Shown: positions 46,288 to 58,813, counted from the first letter of the stretch. The stretch: DNA of 64,000 bases from Adiantum capillus-veneris (GCA_014529385.2 CM043957.1:68938503-69002502), one strand, 5' to 3'. Numbers and translations: made by a program. Notes: generated from the letters alone by a model not told the origin.

Positions 46288-47545
46288 TCAAATTCCAAAA
46301 GAATGATGAACCATCTCACTATTCCCTGTGTTGTGTGGCTTGTTGACCAAGTACAATAAAGTTTGTTGGTCCACAAAGAACACAAATTTGTTGGCTAATA
46401 GGTAATGTCTATATTTTTTTACAACATAAATCATCCCTAATCCTTCTCTTTTGGTGGTTGTATAATTTTTCTCTGTCACATTCAGCTCTACTAGCATAAG
46501 AACTGGGGAAATCTATTTTTCCATCTCCTGGTTGAGCTTGTATACACACAATGGCAAAATTGGAACCATCAACATGTATATGAAATATCTTATTCCAATC
46601 TGGTGCTTTTAATATTGGGACTGAAGTGAGAGCTTGTTTAAGCTTCATGAAGGATTCTTCACACTCATCAATCCATACAAAGAGTGTAATCAGGCCATAC
46701 ATGGGTTTTGTGATTATAGCATACATGTAAATGAATCGTTTGTAATATCCATAATGTCCCATGAAAGCTTGAACCCTTTTGATAGTTGTTGGTCTAGGCA
46801 ATTCAATAATAACATGAATTTTATTGCTATGCCATTTTTAGACACTATGTGTCCAAGAATTTTTCCTTGCTTGCCCATAAATGTGCACTTCGCAAGATTT
46901 AAACAAATCCTATAAAGTCTACATTTTTCAAATACCTTTTTGAGATGTTCAAAATGATCAGCTTAGATTGAGAATGTACATATAAATCATCCATATATAC
47001 TTCCAAGAAATTCCTAAGATATTCTTTGAAAGCATGGCTTATCAATCTTTGAAAGGTGGCAAGAGCATTAGTTAACCGAAAAGGTATAACCCTATAAGCA
47101 AAAATATCCCATTCAATTGCAAAGGCAGTTTTATGTTGATCTTTGAGATCAACCAAAAGTTAATTGTACCCTGAAAAGCGGTCTAAAAAGCTGTAAGCTT
47201 TTTCTTTTTGACTCGTTCTAAAACATGCTTGGTGATTGGAAGAGGGTAGTTATCTCTAATGGTGGCTGCATTCACTTTTTTCAGATTGACACACACTTTT
47301 AATTTTCCATTTTTCTTGGGTACCACCACTATTGGAGACACCCAATATGTGTGTTCAATTTCATAAAAGAATTTGGCTTCCTTGAGCTTCTCTATCTCTT
47401 CTTTGATCTTTTTGGCAAATGTTTCATTATAAGTATATGGACATTGTTTACTTGGCTTCACATCATCTCTCATAGATATGGAATGTTGACAAATTTTTGG
47501 ATCAACACCCTTGAGATTTTTATAAGACCAAGCAAAGATATCTCA
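46288..47545 (-). pseudogene. pol: Gypsy-C reverse transcriptase and RNase H
   Basis: RT motifs are WVSPIVVVPKKNGKLKVCV, DNYPLPITKHVLERV, RLTNALATF and the catalytic YMDD (46986-46997, within LEVYMDDLYVHS). The thumb (FMGHYGYYKRFIYMYAII) leads into RNase H (TLFVWIDECEESF, HVDGSNFAIVCIQAQPG, YVVKKYRHYLLANKFVFFVD). Frames change near 46800, 46950 and 47160. The frame ends near 46288, and the next 470 bp to the nested element are degraded. Confidence 0.85.
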
Positions 47546-48656
47546 AAGTAAGCTTAGCAAAAGATCTTCTTCTTCTTTGGTCAACTCGTTTGCAATGTAA
47601 GCAGGTCTACGCTCTTCTCTTGGTTCGGCTATATCTATTTTCTTTGCATTTTCAGGTCCTTCATAAGACTCACCCTGTTTTCTTAATTCCCTTACAGGTT
47701 GTTCGACTATGATCTTTCGGTCTTGGAGAGTATATTTCTTGTAAATGGATGGAACACTCATTACATATTTACTCTCTTCCTTGGTTGTTCCCATTTCAGT
47801 CGTATACATCTCCTTTAGAGTTTTCTTCAACTCTTGATATTTTTTCTTTCGTTCAACTCATGTCATGGGTGATTCATCATCTTGATGATTGGGTTTTGAT
47901 TGAGTTTTCTTTCTCATTTTCCTTGATGTTTTTGATGTCCCTTGTTTGTTCTTTAGAGGATATCTACTTGTGATTTTGTCTTTGACACAATCATGTGTAT
48001 CTATCTGCATCAGAAATTGTGTTCTCCTAGAAACTGATGGCATAGGTCTAGATTTCAATTTCTTCTATACCATTTCTGTCTTCTTGTTTTTTGGTTTGGA
48101 AAGTCAAAAAACTTTCCTCTCCTCCTTTTAGGAGTAGTTGGGCTCTAACATGTTCTTTTTCTGACCAAGAATCATCAGATGTAGCTGAATGTTCTTCAAA
48201 CTCCTCAATAGCCTCATAATAGAGGTCTAAAAAGACTTGTTGAACTTTTAATAAGTCGTTGGGTTCTTGAACTTCATCTTCAATGTGAATGGTTGAGATC
48301 ATTTGTATGGGAATTATCTCATATCCATCCTCATTGCAAAATTGAGTAGGTATAGAGGTATTCACACACACATCCATTGTTGCCAATATTTGAGTCCACT
48401 CGAATGGCTCAAACAAATGCTCCGGAAAGGGTTCACGTATATATGCTTCATCTGTGAAATCCCTTTCTAAGATACATCCTTCTCGTTTTAAACTCTCGAT
48501 TTCCGAGGCTCCACAAATCCAAATAGGTGTGTCTTTGTTTAACCAAGATGGAAGCTTTGATTCAGCTGAAAAGATTGAGTCAAATTCTTGAATGGGTGTT
48601 TTCATGACATCTCTATAAGTGTGATCTTTGAGTTTAACCCTTGTGATTGATCCCAC
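47543..48656 (-). pseudogene. Gypsy-C protease-RT linker with conserved unexplained domain
   Basis: EHLFEPFEW, QILATMDVCVN and FCNEDGYEIIP (near 48330-48440) match the same places in Gypsy-A and -B better than surrounding sequence does. Flanks are acidic and charged (KPNHQDDESPMT, PREERRPAY). The RT-proximal end carries GVDPKICQHS-type motifs that precede RT in plant gypsy elements. Confidence 0.7.
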
Positions 48657-48698
48657 TCACTTCAAATACAGGCAATTGTTTTTCCAATCTTGAATGAT

Positions 48699-49079
48699 CT
48701 ATACTTGCTGCATGAATGACCTTCCCAAGATGATTTCATAATTAAGTTTCTTTCCAAAGTCCACTATCGCAAAAGTATGTTGATAATCAATTCCACAGGA
48801 ACTAACTATCACTTTTTCGAGCAATCCTAGGGGTTTTTCTATGTGTCCATCAGCCAATTGTAATTTCACTCGAGTTTTTCTAATGGATGGTTTCCCCCAT
48901 GATTCCCATACTGCTTTTGTGGCTATATCTATGCCAGCCCCACTGTCCAGTATTGACATGGTTTCTACATCATTATATCTCATTGGAAGGGTTGCGTTTC
49001 CTTCTTCCCCTTCGTGATATTCTCCAACTTTGTTCATAGGGACGGATCTAATCTCTTTGTTATCCATTTCATGTTTCAA
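48699..49079 (-). pseudogene. pro: Gypsy-C aspartic protease
   Basis: SILDSGAGIDIATKAVWESW holds the D-S-G active site, and EIILGRSFM the closing motif. The frame is open for 126 codons, making it the best-preserved protease of the three related copies. Confidence 0.85.
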
Positions 49080-49238
49080 TTAATTTTCCCAAAATTTTTG
49101 CGATTAGCCCTGTTATTCCCACCTTCTTTAGAGTTTTTTGTGAATCATTCCATAAGTATGGTCTAATTTTTAATAGTTCTCCCAAGGTAAGAGTATGGGT
49201 GTTGACATGATTGAATGGATGTTCTCTACCTCTAGGGT

Positions 49239-52200
49239 CTATTCCGCCCTTTTTACTTGAGTGGTTTTACACACTATGGACTCATCTTTGTTGTAAGAGG
49301 GTAGTGTTTTTAGAGTCATTGGTTTAGACATTCTTGATGCTTCAAAGCCGCAATCCCCATACAAGGATTGTATATCATTGTCCATATCAGGAGGTAAATT
49401 TTCTAACCAAACTTCATCTATAGGAGCTAACTTCAATGTTATGCTCCCATCATTGATCTCTCTCACTTTTTTCCATAAATGTCGTGGAAAGTATTTCAAA
49501 TGGAAAAGCATCTTCACTGTCAGGCACTATGAGTTTTGGCTCTTTAGTTTCAAAGTGGGGTTCTACCACCACTTTGGATTTCTCTTTATTGGTTTCTACC
49601 ACAAGCTCCTCAGGTTTTGCTATAATCTCAAGCATGTGTTTTTGTTTTTCCAACATCTCTTGAGTAATTCTTACCAAATTTTGATAAGCTTCAAGCTTAG
49701 CTGCTTCCATAGTTGGAGAAGGATAGTTTTTCCATTTGTTTTTCAAGTTTTGGCATGCCTTAAGCCCTGCTTGGAAAGCTTCCAAGGATGCATTGATTTG
49801 CTCAAAAATTTTGTCTACCAAAATTGATACTCCAGATTTTATTGTGGTTTCCTTGATTTCACTCCCAGTTTCTTTCACTTTTTCCTAGAATAGTTTCTTG
49901 GATTTTTTTTCAATTCGTCCTTTTGTTTCTGTTTTCTCATCTCATACCTTTGAATTCTTCTTTTCTTGGTCTTTTGAGAGGAATTTTTAGTATTCTCTGA
50001 TTCATCAGAGCAGTTATGTTTATTTTTCTTAGCCTAAGCTCTAGTGATCAGCTTGATTGGAATAATAGGTTCACTTCTAAAGAGCTACTAGGTATCACTT
50101 GGACTATATTCACCACTGATTTTTCTTTGTTTAACAAATTCCTTGGACAGTCTTCAGGGAAGTATCCACTCTTTTCGCAACATTGTGTACAAAATCCTTC
50201 AACTGGATAATATTCTTGTCAGGTTATGGGCATTCATTTTTCCAATGATCATCTGCACCACAATTATGGAAGTTTCTAGTCCTTGGCTTAGTCATGGGTC
50301 TTACCATTGGAGGTCTAACACCTTGATTAGCTACAAAGTACATTGGTGTAAGATTTGGTGTAGGATAAGTCACAAGTTCTTCCATTGAAGGTGGATGTGA
50401 ATTATACCACTCCCCTTCTACCATTACTGTAGATGGGTTAGACTCAACATAAGGTGTAACAGGCACTAGTACTTGTTCATCTATATGACTCCTTCTGAAT
50501 GCATGTACTTTACAAGCATTGCATTATGTCTAGGATATGGAGGTTGTTGATGCAACACTGGTTGTGGTGTTTCTATACCCATCGGTGATCTTTGTGTTGG
50601 GGACATATTAGGCTGATATCTGCACATGGGTTGTCCTTGTGGTCTCATAGGCACGTATCAAACATTTCCATCGTACAATAACACTCATTGGTCTCATGGT
50701 TAGTCCACTTACCCTCGATAGCACACCATTTCTATGGCCTAATTGGTTGTCCCTGTTGAGGTATCCCTTGCCCTGGTCCTCTCCTAGGTGCCTTTTGCAT
50801 ATCATTCATCATTTCATTCATCCTTTTGAGCATGTCTTCTATGGTTGTAAGTGGTGCTGCAGCAGCCGTTCCCACTTGTGTTGGTTTTGTGGATATTGTT
50901 TTCTCACTTTGAGTATACTTAGGGACATCTTCTTCATTGAAAATATCACAATTGCCTCCCAAGTCAATAGCATATGATACACACTCTTCTAGGGTCATAT
51001 GCTTCTTGCTATATAGTATAGCATGGAGTTCTTTGTTGAGCAATCCTTTTGAAAACAATGACAGTAGTCTTTCTTCTAATGGTCGTTCTAATTCTGGGGA
51101 TCTTGCAATGTATTGCTTTATCCTAGTTGCACAATCCCAAACAGACTCACCTTGTTTCTATTTGAAGCTATAGATTTGAGCTACCGTGTTATGTTTCATC
51201 CTAGTTTTGGAATATACAACTACAAATCCTTAAGCTAATGTATTTAAATCCATGATTGACCTTGGTGGAATGTTTTGGAACCATGTCAAAGATTTTCCTT
51301 CCAAAGTCATTCCAAATTCCTCAAATTGAGTGTGGAAATCAAATATGTGTTTTTCTCTTAGCACTTGCTTGAAGCTAGCTAAGTGGTCATATGGATCCCC
51401 AGATCCAATGTATTTTCTGATCCATTTTTGAAAATCAGCTGGTTTGACACGTCTGTTTGGCTAAACTCCAACTCTTCGAGTAGTTGTCTTGTTTTGAGTC
51501 CTTCAAACCAATCTGTTGGAAATAGTGACTTATGTAATCCTGGACTAGCTTTAATGTCACTCAGTTTTCTTCGTGATGAGATAGGTTTGGGTTTTTAACA
51601 TTGCTCCCAAAAGATATCTCTCAAAGTTCTTCTCTTGGAACAGTTTCTGGTCCTTGGCTCAATATCCAATCTCTTACAGAGTACCCTTGGTATCTGGTCT
51701 GGTCTACCTCCTCAAGACTCATCATAAAAAAATATTTATGTAACAATCCCTAAATAGGTAATTTGGTAGATCTGCTTTACCCTTGTCTTTGATTTTGAAG
51801 ATATAGATGATCTTCATGGGTGTTAACTGTCCTAATTTGGCGTGAGAGGGCCATAAAATATCCTTGACGTTCCTATCCTCCCAACAATAGACTCCGATCC
51901 TAGGATTATCAGTGCTAAACCATTTCAAAGGTTTCAGATCAACTTGATCGTATCCCTCCAATTCTAAAGTGTGGACCTTCTTTTGCTGCCATATCTGGAA
52001 TTATGGCATTCACTTCTAACCCCCATTTGTCTATCACATCAGGATTTTCAGCCTTTACATACCGAGTCCCATTTTTATTCATATAGATTTTTTCTTGTTT
52101 GTTTGCCTTGATTTCCTCTTCAAACTCTATGTCATGGTCATCAATACGAATGACATACTCCTTATTAGGATCCACGTAAACCTGAGCTCCATGGACATTA

Positions 52201-52286
52201 GTCTTATAAAAGGTGAGTATGTGCTTATATCGCACTGTCGTTCCAGTTCCTCACTGAGGCGAATAGGAAGACATTTCAGATGTTAA
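49239..52286 (-). pseudogene. gag: Gypsy-C gag polyprotein
   Basis: On the minus strand an N-terminal domain (YVDPNKEYVIRIDDHDIEFE, 52235-51940; LTPMKIIYIFKIKDKGKADL) leads to a gag capsid core (51600-50950; SKGLLNKELHAILYSKKHMT, LEECVSYAIDLG), a Met/Pro/Gln-rich linker (50900-50730), a zinc-knuckle remnant (NCGADDHWKNECP, 50224-50260, with the first Cys replaced by Phe), and a helical part equivalent to Gypsy-A 3102-3587 (49878-49450). Frames change repeatedly. Confidence 0.72.
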
Positions 52287-52299
52287 GTCTAAATAAGTG

Positions 52300-53368
52300 T
52301 ATGGGACTTCTTCAAAGATAGTGCCCAAGTGATCACCTTGATTCACGCTCTCTTCGGTGGATACTCTACTAGTTCTCTCTCCAAATATGCCATGATTTTC
52401 TAGTATACGACCAAATCTAAGGTTCATATAGACTTGTTAAGCCCAAGTAGAGTACTTACCGTCGGATTGAATTGTTATCCATTTTTTCCGCTTGGTTTGA
52501 ACTCAATCAATCTCTCAATTCTTTGCCTGCAACCTGGTTCCTATGTCAGTTTTAACCAAGTTAGTTGTTTTCTCTCAAAGACTGTACAATTTTTGCTAGC
52601 TATTGTGATTGGTCTATGTATATCATTTCAATATGAGCTAAGTGAGTCAGCAAATGAAACTTTTAGATTCTACCCCTGCAAAGAACTAAAGGACTAACTT
52701 GAAAATTGAGTTAACATGTACTAATTTGGACCCGATGGAATCCAAACTTGACCAGTGGCTTTGTATTATGTTGTTCTAACACTGTACAAGCTCGGAAGTC
52801 CAAAATCATGTATTTGGGGCTCAAAAGTAAATAGTATGATTATTTACTTTTCTTACTTTTTAGGGCAATTAGCCCAAAGACTATTTTTTGAAAGCTGAAA
52901 GGAGAGCTATGCCACGTTAGCAAAAAGACACAATTAGATCGCGACTTTAGCTCGTGACTTTCTCTTTCCACTTTCTCACTGCACTCGACGTTCTATTTCT
53001 TCTGCTTTATTCAAAGTGCTCTTCTCGCCAACGGTTCTGCTCATAGAGAGAAAGCATGTATGACTCTTGTAGTGAGCACATTATTGAAAAGGCTCCGGCC
53101 GGCTTCAGTTTTTATGACGTGGCAGGCCCTTTTTTGCCAGCCGCTCGCCGAGAGGAGTTTGGCCTCTCCCACTCCAGCCAGCCATGCCATATTTGGCTGG
53201 CCAATCAATAGCAATCTTGCGCAACGGCTCCTCATCCCTGTGCTGGCTAAAGCGCTCATATGCAGCTACGTTTCGGTTCTCCACACACACTTGCAAGATT
53301 TTCGACACCTTCACGAGCTCGCTTCAGCCTTCAACCAATTAACAAGGTGTCAAGGTATTTGATTTGAC

Positions 53369-53370
<2 letters not shown>
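52300..53370. other. Gypsy-C leader/LTR region and GC-rich segment
   Basis: A palindrome-like GTAAATAGTATGATTATTTAC near 52835 resembles the 38457 family. A GC-rich stretch at 53085-53250 has overlapping frames on both strands but no recognisable protein. No gene supported. Confidence 0.45.

Positions 53371-53404
<34 letters not shown>
53371..53404. repeat. C34 homopolymer followed by AC repeats
   Basis: Thirty-four consecutive C residues run directly into AC repeats (53405-53419), with another AC run at 53443-53462. Gly-repeat frames across it are artefacts. Its length may be approximate because homopolymers are hard to sequence. Confidence 0.95.
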
Positions 53405-53420
<16 letters not shown>

Positions 53421-53550
53421 ATCCACGCTTTGCTTCGGGATTACACACACACACACACACACAGAGTTATTCTTTTCCAAAAAATAATTGTTTTTTGTGC
53501 ATTTCTTACACACACAGTCACTAACTTCTGCTAAAGAATAAATTATCCAG

Positions 53551-53656
53551 AAAAAACTATTGCTAAGGAGTAATACTTGCACCTCAAGGTTAATGTTTAG
53601 TACTGCATATCCAAAAAAAAACTATTGCTAAGGAGTATTGCACCTCAAGCTTAATT
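53551..53656. repeat. Imperfect direct repeat, about 40 bp, two copies
   Basis: AAACTATTGCTAAGGAGTA and the following GCACCTCAAG occur near 53555-53590 and again near 53620-53650. Adjacent A-rich runs suggest slippage. Confidence 0.75.
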
Positions 53657-53867
53657 ATTTAATTTAATAGTACTCTGTTATGCATTTCCAAAAAAAAAAA
53701 AAGAACTAAATAGACAGCATGTATTCCGATTGATTGTCTTTTGGTTTTAGAGGAGGGTCTCCCAATAAGTGAAATGCATGTATTCATTCTTGAGTCTATT
53801 TGCAGGCCAAAATCCAATGAGTCACTACAATGCACGCATCCCAAAGCGATCTAGGGGTGGCCAATGA

Positions 53868-55091
53868 ATGGCTAGAGTTAACGAGGGAGGGTTAGACAAC
53901 CAAGAGAGTGTTCCTTCGAGAAAGACTAGTGGGTTGGGTGGTAACGAAACGATGTCTAAAACCCAATTGAACGAAGACCTAGGGTTTATGAAGCTGCTTC
54001 AAGAGGATGGTTGGGGGCGCTCATTGAATGAGGGTCAGTCAATTGAGAACATAGGATTGAGCTAGCCGACCATCCCTTTCCAATCGAGTGTTGTTTCGGG
54101 TGTTTCCTTCATACGCCCAAGACCCCAACCTACATTAGTTTCCCCGTTGATTCCCCAAGGCTTCAGGCCTCCTCGCATGGGGGCTTCTATGACCATGCCC
54201 GTATTGAATGTTAGGCCTTCTCTTTTGTCCACTGTCCCATCTATTGTTCCATTGCGTCCTCCTGTGACCTCATCTAGTGAGTCGACCAAGGGGGCTAAAC
54301 GCCCTCATGTGGCGATACCAGTGTGGGACGAGATCGCAACATCGACCTTGCTTAAACACTACGAAGATCGATGGTCTCATGTGAACAAAGGCAATTTGAG
54401 ACTGAAAGATTGGGATGAAGTTACATTACAATTAAACAATGAGGTAACTGGCACCTTTACACCAGAGCAGGTCAGGAACCGCATAGACACTCTTAGAAAA
54501 AAATATAAAAAAGAAAAATATAAAACAACAACCACTGGGGGGGTAAGGTCCACATGGGAATACTTCAAGGTGGTCAACACTTTGTGGTCATCCACTCCAC
54601 GATGTGTGGGGATTCCCGGAGCCTTTGATAGTTCTAGCTTGCAAAGCACTCATGCAGGGAGTCAGGGCACTCAACAGGGAGATGGGTGCAATGATGGAGA
54701 GGATGAGGGGGAGGGAGAGATTGGTGGGGAGACAAGGGGCGAGGGTCGAGGCGAGGGTGAGACTATTGTAGAGGAGACTGCGAGTGTGGCAGGCGCAATG
54801 GTGGATGCGGGGGATGCAACACGAATCCCTCAGGTCGATGACCTTCCTGGAGTTAAAGCGCAAAAAGTGAAAGAGCCCAAATGCACATCGCTAGGATCTA
54901 TTGCCAAAGTGCTCGGGGAGGGGATGAAAGGGATGGCCCAAACAATGAAAGACTACGAGAAGGAGCGGGCTGCCCAAGAGGAAAGATTGTTGAAGCTCAG
55001 GATGGATGAGGAGGCTCAACGAATGGAGATGTACATAAAATTTCAACTAGACCTCGCAAAGATTGTCACCAAACCCAAGGTACTTTACTAA
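53868..55091 (+). pseudogene. PIF/Harbinger ORF1: Myb/SANT-like DNA-binding protein, one nonsense codon
   Basis: PIF/Harbinger elements encode a Myb-like partner that helps the transposase bind DNA and enter the nucleus. One frame runs 408 codons with a single TAG at 54063-54065, where CAG is one change away. The trihelix/SANT-type domain is at 54310-54600 (VWDEIATSTLLKHYEDRW, RLKDWDEVTLQLN, QVRNRIDTLRKKYKKEK, STWEYFKVVNTLW). Then come a Gly/Glu-rich acidic linker (54670-54780) and a C-terminal helix (YEKERAAQEERLLKLRMDEE) resembling coiled coils of this protein type. It sits 105 bp upstream of the transposase on the same strand. Confidence 0.75.
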
Positions 55092-55196
55092 TCTCCGTAA
55101 AATTGTTTTTGAGGGAGGGAGTGAGGAATTAAATGGAATAAGAGTTTTGCTTGGTATTATTTTTTAATGCGTTATTTTGTTTTTTGGAAATGTAGG

Positions 55197-56496
55197 ATGG
55201 ATGATATTGATGCAGCTAAACTGTTTCTTTTGTTGTTGCTAAATTTGCATCTTGGTTCCCCTAGAGAGGAAGACATAGGGCAAGATTGTAGGAGGCATAT
55301 GATGCAGTCTATGTATTTTTGTTTGATTGGTTGTGTAGTCTGTTGCATTGCATCCATGTTTGGTTTGATAGAGGAGGGTTTGGTTGGGATGGAGGCACGG
55401 ATGTGGTGGTGCTTCCCTAGGCAGGTGACATTTTGGAATGTCATCCACTCAGCTATTTGGACATCAGGGCGACTAAACTGTCAAGCTATTTTTAGGATGT
55501 ATTATAGGATGTCTTACAAGGCATTTCATGAGCTGAAAGAATTGATCTTGCCCCATCTCCCGTGTCCTGATGTGCATGGATGGTCTAGGGTTCCCATCCA
55601 AGTTGATCAAGCACTTGGTTGCGTGCTATGGAGACTTGCACATGGCCATTTGGCAAGAACATTATGTCAATTATTTGGGATGGGAGATTCTACCATTAGA
55701 AAGTACACCAACCTTATCATTAGAACACTCACCACTCAGGAGATGCTTGTCTGGACCCACTTAGAGGTGCCTTCGGGAAGGCGATTAGCAAAGATCATAG
55801 AAGATTTTCAGGACATTACGGACCTACCGAACATGTGTGGTGCAGTTGATGGCACTCACATAAAGCTTGCACGTAAGCTTTTCAAGGCGACTTTTTTCCT
55901 GCACAGTATGTTAGTCGCCATGGATTCCATAGCATTATTCTTCAGGACATTGTTGACTCCAGAAAAATATTTTGGAATGTGGTTTGTAGTGCACCAGGAG
56001 GAGCACACGACTCCACAGTCTTCAAGGGGTCTACAATGTATGCTCAAATGAAGTGGAACGAGGTTTTGAATACGCCTCTTCTAGAAGGGAGCGGCTTGAG
56101 AGTGAGGCCGTATATTGTGGGGGATTCAGCGTATAAGCCAATGAGTTTTCTTCTCAAAGCTTATAAATCCAAAGGTGGGCAAGACCTGTCACAAAAGAAT
56201 ATTTTTGATAGACATATTGCGAAGGGTAGGGTGAAGGTTGAGAATGCATTTGGTATATTAAAAAACCGATGGCGCATTCTCCGTGACCTCAATGTAAATC
56301 TTGCCTTTTCTCCCTTGGTTATTAGCACTTGCTGCGTATTGCACAATTTTGTGCAATTAAAGGGTGAACCGGAGCCTAGGAGCAAATTGTCCCACACCCC
56401 AATGTGGAGGAGGCCTTGAGGTGGCGTGTGATGACACTTCAGTGCACAACAGGCCTAAGAATGCGCACAACACTATATACGGATTTCAATAGGTGA
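55197..56496 (+). pseudogene. PIF/Harbinger transposase (DDE_4 type), frameshifted
   Basis: DDE endonuclease that would cut and paste the element. The ATG at 55197 follows a pyrimidine-rich TAG acceptor-like site. Catalytic residues are intact: Asp in CGAVDGTHIKL (55848), Asp in YIVGDSAYKP (56123), Glu in KVENAFGILKNRWR (56240). A one-base loss in the T run 55892-55897 shifts the frame; after it the reading HGFHS, IVDSRKIFWNV is normal for the family. A second slip is likely at the C run 56397-56400, beyond which NVEEALRWRVM reads on to about 56496. A possible last intron spans 56493-56580. Terminal inverted repeats were not found. Confidence 0.85.
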
Positions 56497-56580
56497 ATCG
56501 TGCAAAATTAAGAGGCAAATCTTTATGTGTGCATTGATTGGATGAATCAAACTGACTTGTTTTTTTTGTGTGTTCTACAG

Positions 56581-56790
56581 GAATAGTTGGATCTTACGGT
56601 ACGCTTTTTTATTTTTTGCATTGTTGCATGTTTCTACGTGTGTGCATACTGTATCATGTGCTTGTTTCATATTCTTGTTTCACATGCTTGTTTTGCGTGT
56701 TTTATGGCTTCATGTGTCTCACTGTTTGTTTGTGTGTGCTGTTTGATTGACGTATGCTTGCATGCCATTAAAAAAAAAAAAGAATTACAT
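56581..56790. other. Harbinger 3' flank ending in an A12 run
   Basis: A possible final transposase exon begins at 56581 after a good 3' splice site (TTTTTTTTGTGTGTTCTACAG). T/G-rich sequence follows and then A12 near 56769-56780. No terminal inverted repeat identified. Confidence 0.4.
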
Positions 56791-57033
56791 CCTTGAAAGG
56801 CTTGGGCAACCTTCGAGGAGAATGTGTGCATGGCCTGTGGAGGGGCTGGGTTCAAATCCCAGGTGACTTTGACGGAGTGGATCTCCCCCCGTAGCACACT
56901 GTGAGCGGGATGGAAACACACAGAACGCCTCTATAATGACCCGACACACACTCTTGAGATGATACACACACACACTATGGGGCACCACTCGGCTTACACA
57001 ACCCACCTGGCCGAGACAGGAAACACACCTACG

Positions 57034-57104
57034 GAGCGAGAGGAGAGAGACTATTTGTTTATCCACTCCACAGAGGAGAGAGACTATTTGTTTACCCACT
57101 CCAC
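57034..57104. repeat. 34-bp tandem repeat, two copies
   Basis: GAGAGACTATTTGTTTA and the following CCCACTCCACAGAG motif occur twice in tandem, differing by one base, between short AC and AG runs. Confidence 0.85.
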
Positions 57105-58100
57105 AGAGAGAGAGAGACACACACACACCCAAAAAACTTAGCTCAAAAGAGGAGAATTTCTGATGTTTAGATAAATTGAGCTTGGGCCAACACCAATGGG
57201 CCAAATAGCTCACACAATATATGTAAAATATGCCAGATACAATCACAAATTGGAGCAGAAGCTTCACTCACAGGAGAAACCTACACAGCCAAAACAACAG
57301 AAAAATAGTGAGGATTTTGGCAAAATGGACAGCACCATCGCGTCCGGAACGGCCCAAAACCCCAGTTTACAATGTCAAAGTGCTCAAATCCGACCTCGGA
57401 TGAGCAGTTTCTGGCCAAAACAGGCTCCAAAATGAGCAAAAACACAGTTGCGTCTGTTCCTCCTCTTCTCTCCACGTTTTTTTTGGTCTTCTCTTAGTTT
57501 TTCCAGTTCCCACACTTAGCTTTATTAGTTGGGCACCCTTGGCCTTTTAGTTGGCCTCAAACGGACCCCGAATAGGCCAAAAACTGACCTCGCAGTGCAT
57601 AGTTGTCACACTTTTGCATCCATCCGCACACCTGGCACTCAACTTTTTCAATAAGGCATCCCACCACCACGTGAAGTGGTCCCGAAAGATGGTCCTCATG
57701 ATAAACTTTTTGTATAATTATCACAAGAAAACACCCGTGTTGTGTCCGTACTTATCCACGTGCAAATATTGACCCCATTCGACCTCCTGACGCCACTAGA
57801 TGCCATCTAAAGCACCTCCTTACCTCATGTCTTCGGCCCGTGCATAGCTTCCTCTAGAAGTTTTACGCGCTACCAACTCCTCATTATTGTAGAAAAAGCA
57901 CACTGGTACTGGTGATAGTGAAAATCGATGCACTATGTACATACTGTCGTACCTGTACACATGTGGGCCCCACGTAACCACCTGGGTTTGGAAAATGGGC
58001 AATTCCTTATTTGATGCACCATGCATGTGTATGTACATATGCGCAATCCCTTGCTCTAGAAAACTTCTGACACAATTTGCCCATCCCCTAGCCTGCTAGA
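57105..58100. other. Unassigned DNA, possibly LTR-derived
   Basis: No coding region supported. The segment 57330-57600 is moderately GC-rich with repeated CCAAAAC and GGCC words, as often seen in gypsy LTRs, but no boundaries could be set. Confidence 0.4.
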
Positions 58101-58813
58101 TCATTCATGATCAGCAGCAGCAAAAAGCGATATGAGACTTGCAACGTCACAAGTCTCCTCATCCTTCACCAACACTGCTTGATCCACAGACAGCTCATCT
58201 TGCTCGACCATCATTAACCTGGCATGATACAATTTAAGACGCAATCCATTTAACCTTGACTTATGTAGAATCCCATCCAGGTTAGCCAACTGATAAGTAC
58301 CATTCGGAAAACACTCCACTACCTTGAAAGGGCCTTCCCACTTAATTTGAAACTTCTTTTGGAAGGCGTTGTCCAACTTTCTATTGTAGCGCAAAACCAA
58401 GTCATGCTTCTTGATACCCTTACTTTTGACCTTTTCATTGATCTTTGCCATAGCCCTATCTTGCATTTGCCCATAATGTTCCAATGTACTCATCCTATCC
58501 AATTGAACCTCCTGTAACGGTAAGAGCCTCTCTTTGAATGCATCACTAGACGGCCCAAGAACTTTTTTAGCATCTTTACTGCAGAAAACTCTACTTCCAC
58601 AGGCAATAGTGCTTCCTTTCCATACACCAAATGAAATGGAGTAAACCCTGTACCTGTCTTCACCGAAGTACGGTAAGCCCATAATGCACTAGGAAATTCC
58701 AAATCCCAATTCTTTCCTTGGTGCTTTGTCACTTTCGAAAGAATTTGTACCAACTCACCATTAAATCTTTCATTCAAGCCATTATAGTGTGGGTAATAAG
58801 GAGTGGTATGCAC
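58101..58813 (-). pseudogene. int: Gypsy-D integrase C-terminal remnant
   Basis: On the minus strand: the end of the integrase core (TPYYPHYNGLNERFNGELVQ, with the catalytic Glu in NGLNERFN), ALWAYRTSVKTGTGFTPFHL, VYGKEALLPVEVEFS, then after a one-base frame change near the T6 run at 58564 the C-terminal region (KFQIKWEGPFKVVECFPNGTY, LDGILHKSRLNGLRLKLYH). It is more like generic plant gypsy integrase than Gypsy-A/B/C. Upstream parts are absent: the copia element and a small rearrangement lie there. Confidence 0.85.

Larger units (their letters stand above)
40320..52286 (-). mobile_element. Gypsy-C: near full-length Ty3/gypsy element, interrupted
   Basis: The minus-strand order is gag (52286-49240), protease (49079-48699), conserved linker (48656-47550), RT and RNase H (47545-46288), [nested element 45809-42384], integrase (42378-41341), C-terminal extension (41340-40637), polypurine tract and LTR start (40342-40320). 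It is the reference copy for interpreting Gypsy-A and -B. All domains are broken by stops or frame changes. The 5' LTR probably lies at 52300-53000 but is not defined. Confidence 0.8.

Noticed and set aside
53041-53362. Overlapping frames on both strands in GC-rich DNA
   Set aside because: Open frames are expected in GC-rich sequence; no domain, no splice or codon support.
53331-53582. Gly-rich minus-strand frame
   Set aside because: Translation of the C34 homopolymer.
56849-56859. B-box-like GGTTCAAATCC on the plus strand
   Set aside because: No convincing A box at the right distance and no tRNA fold, so not reported as a SINE or tRNA.
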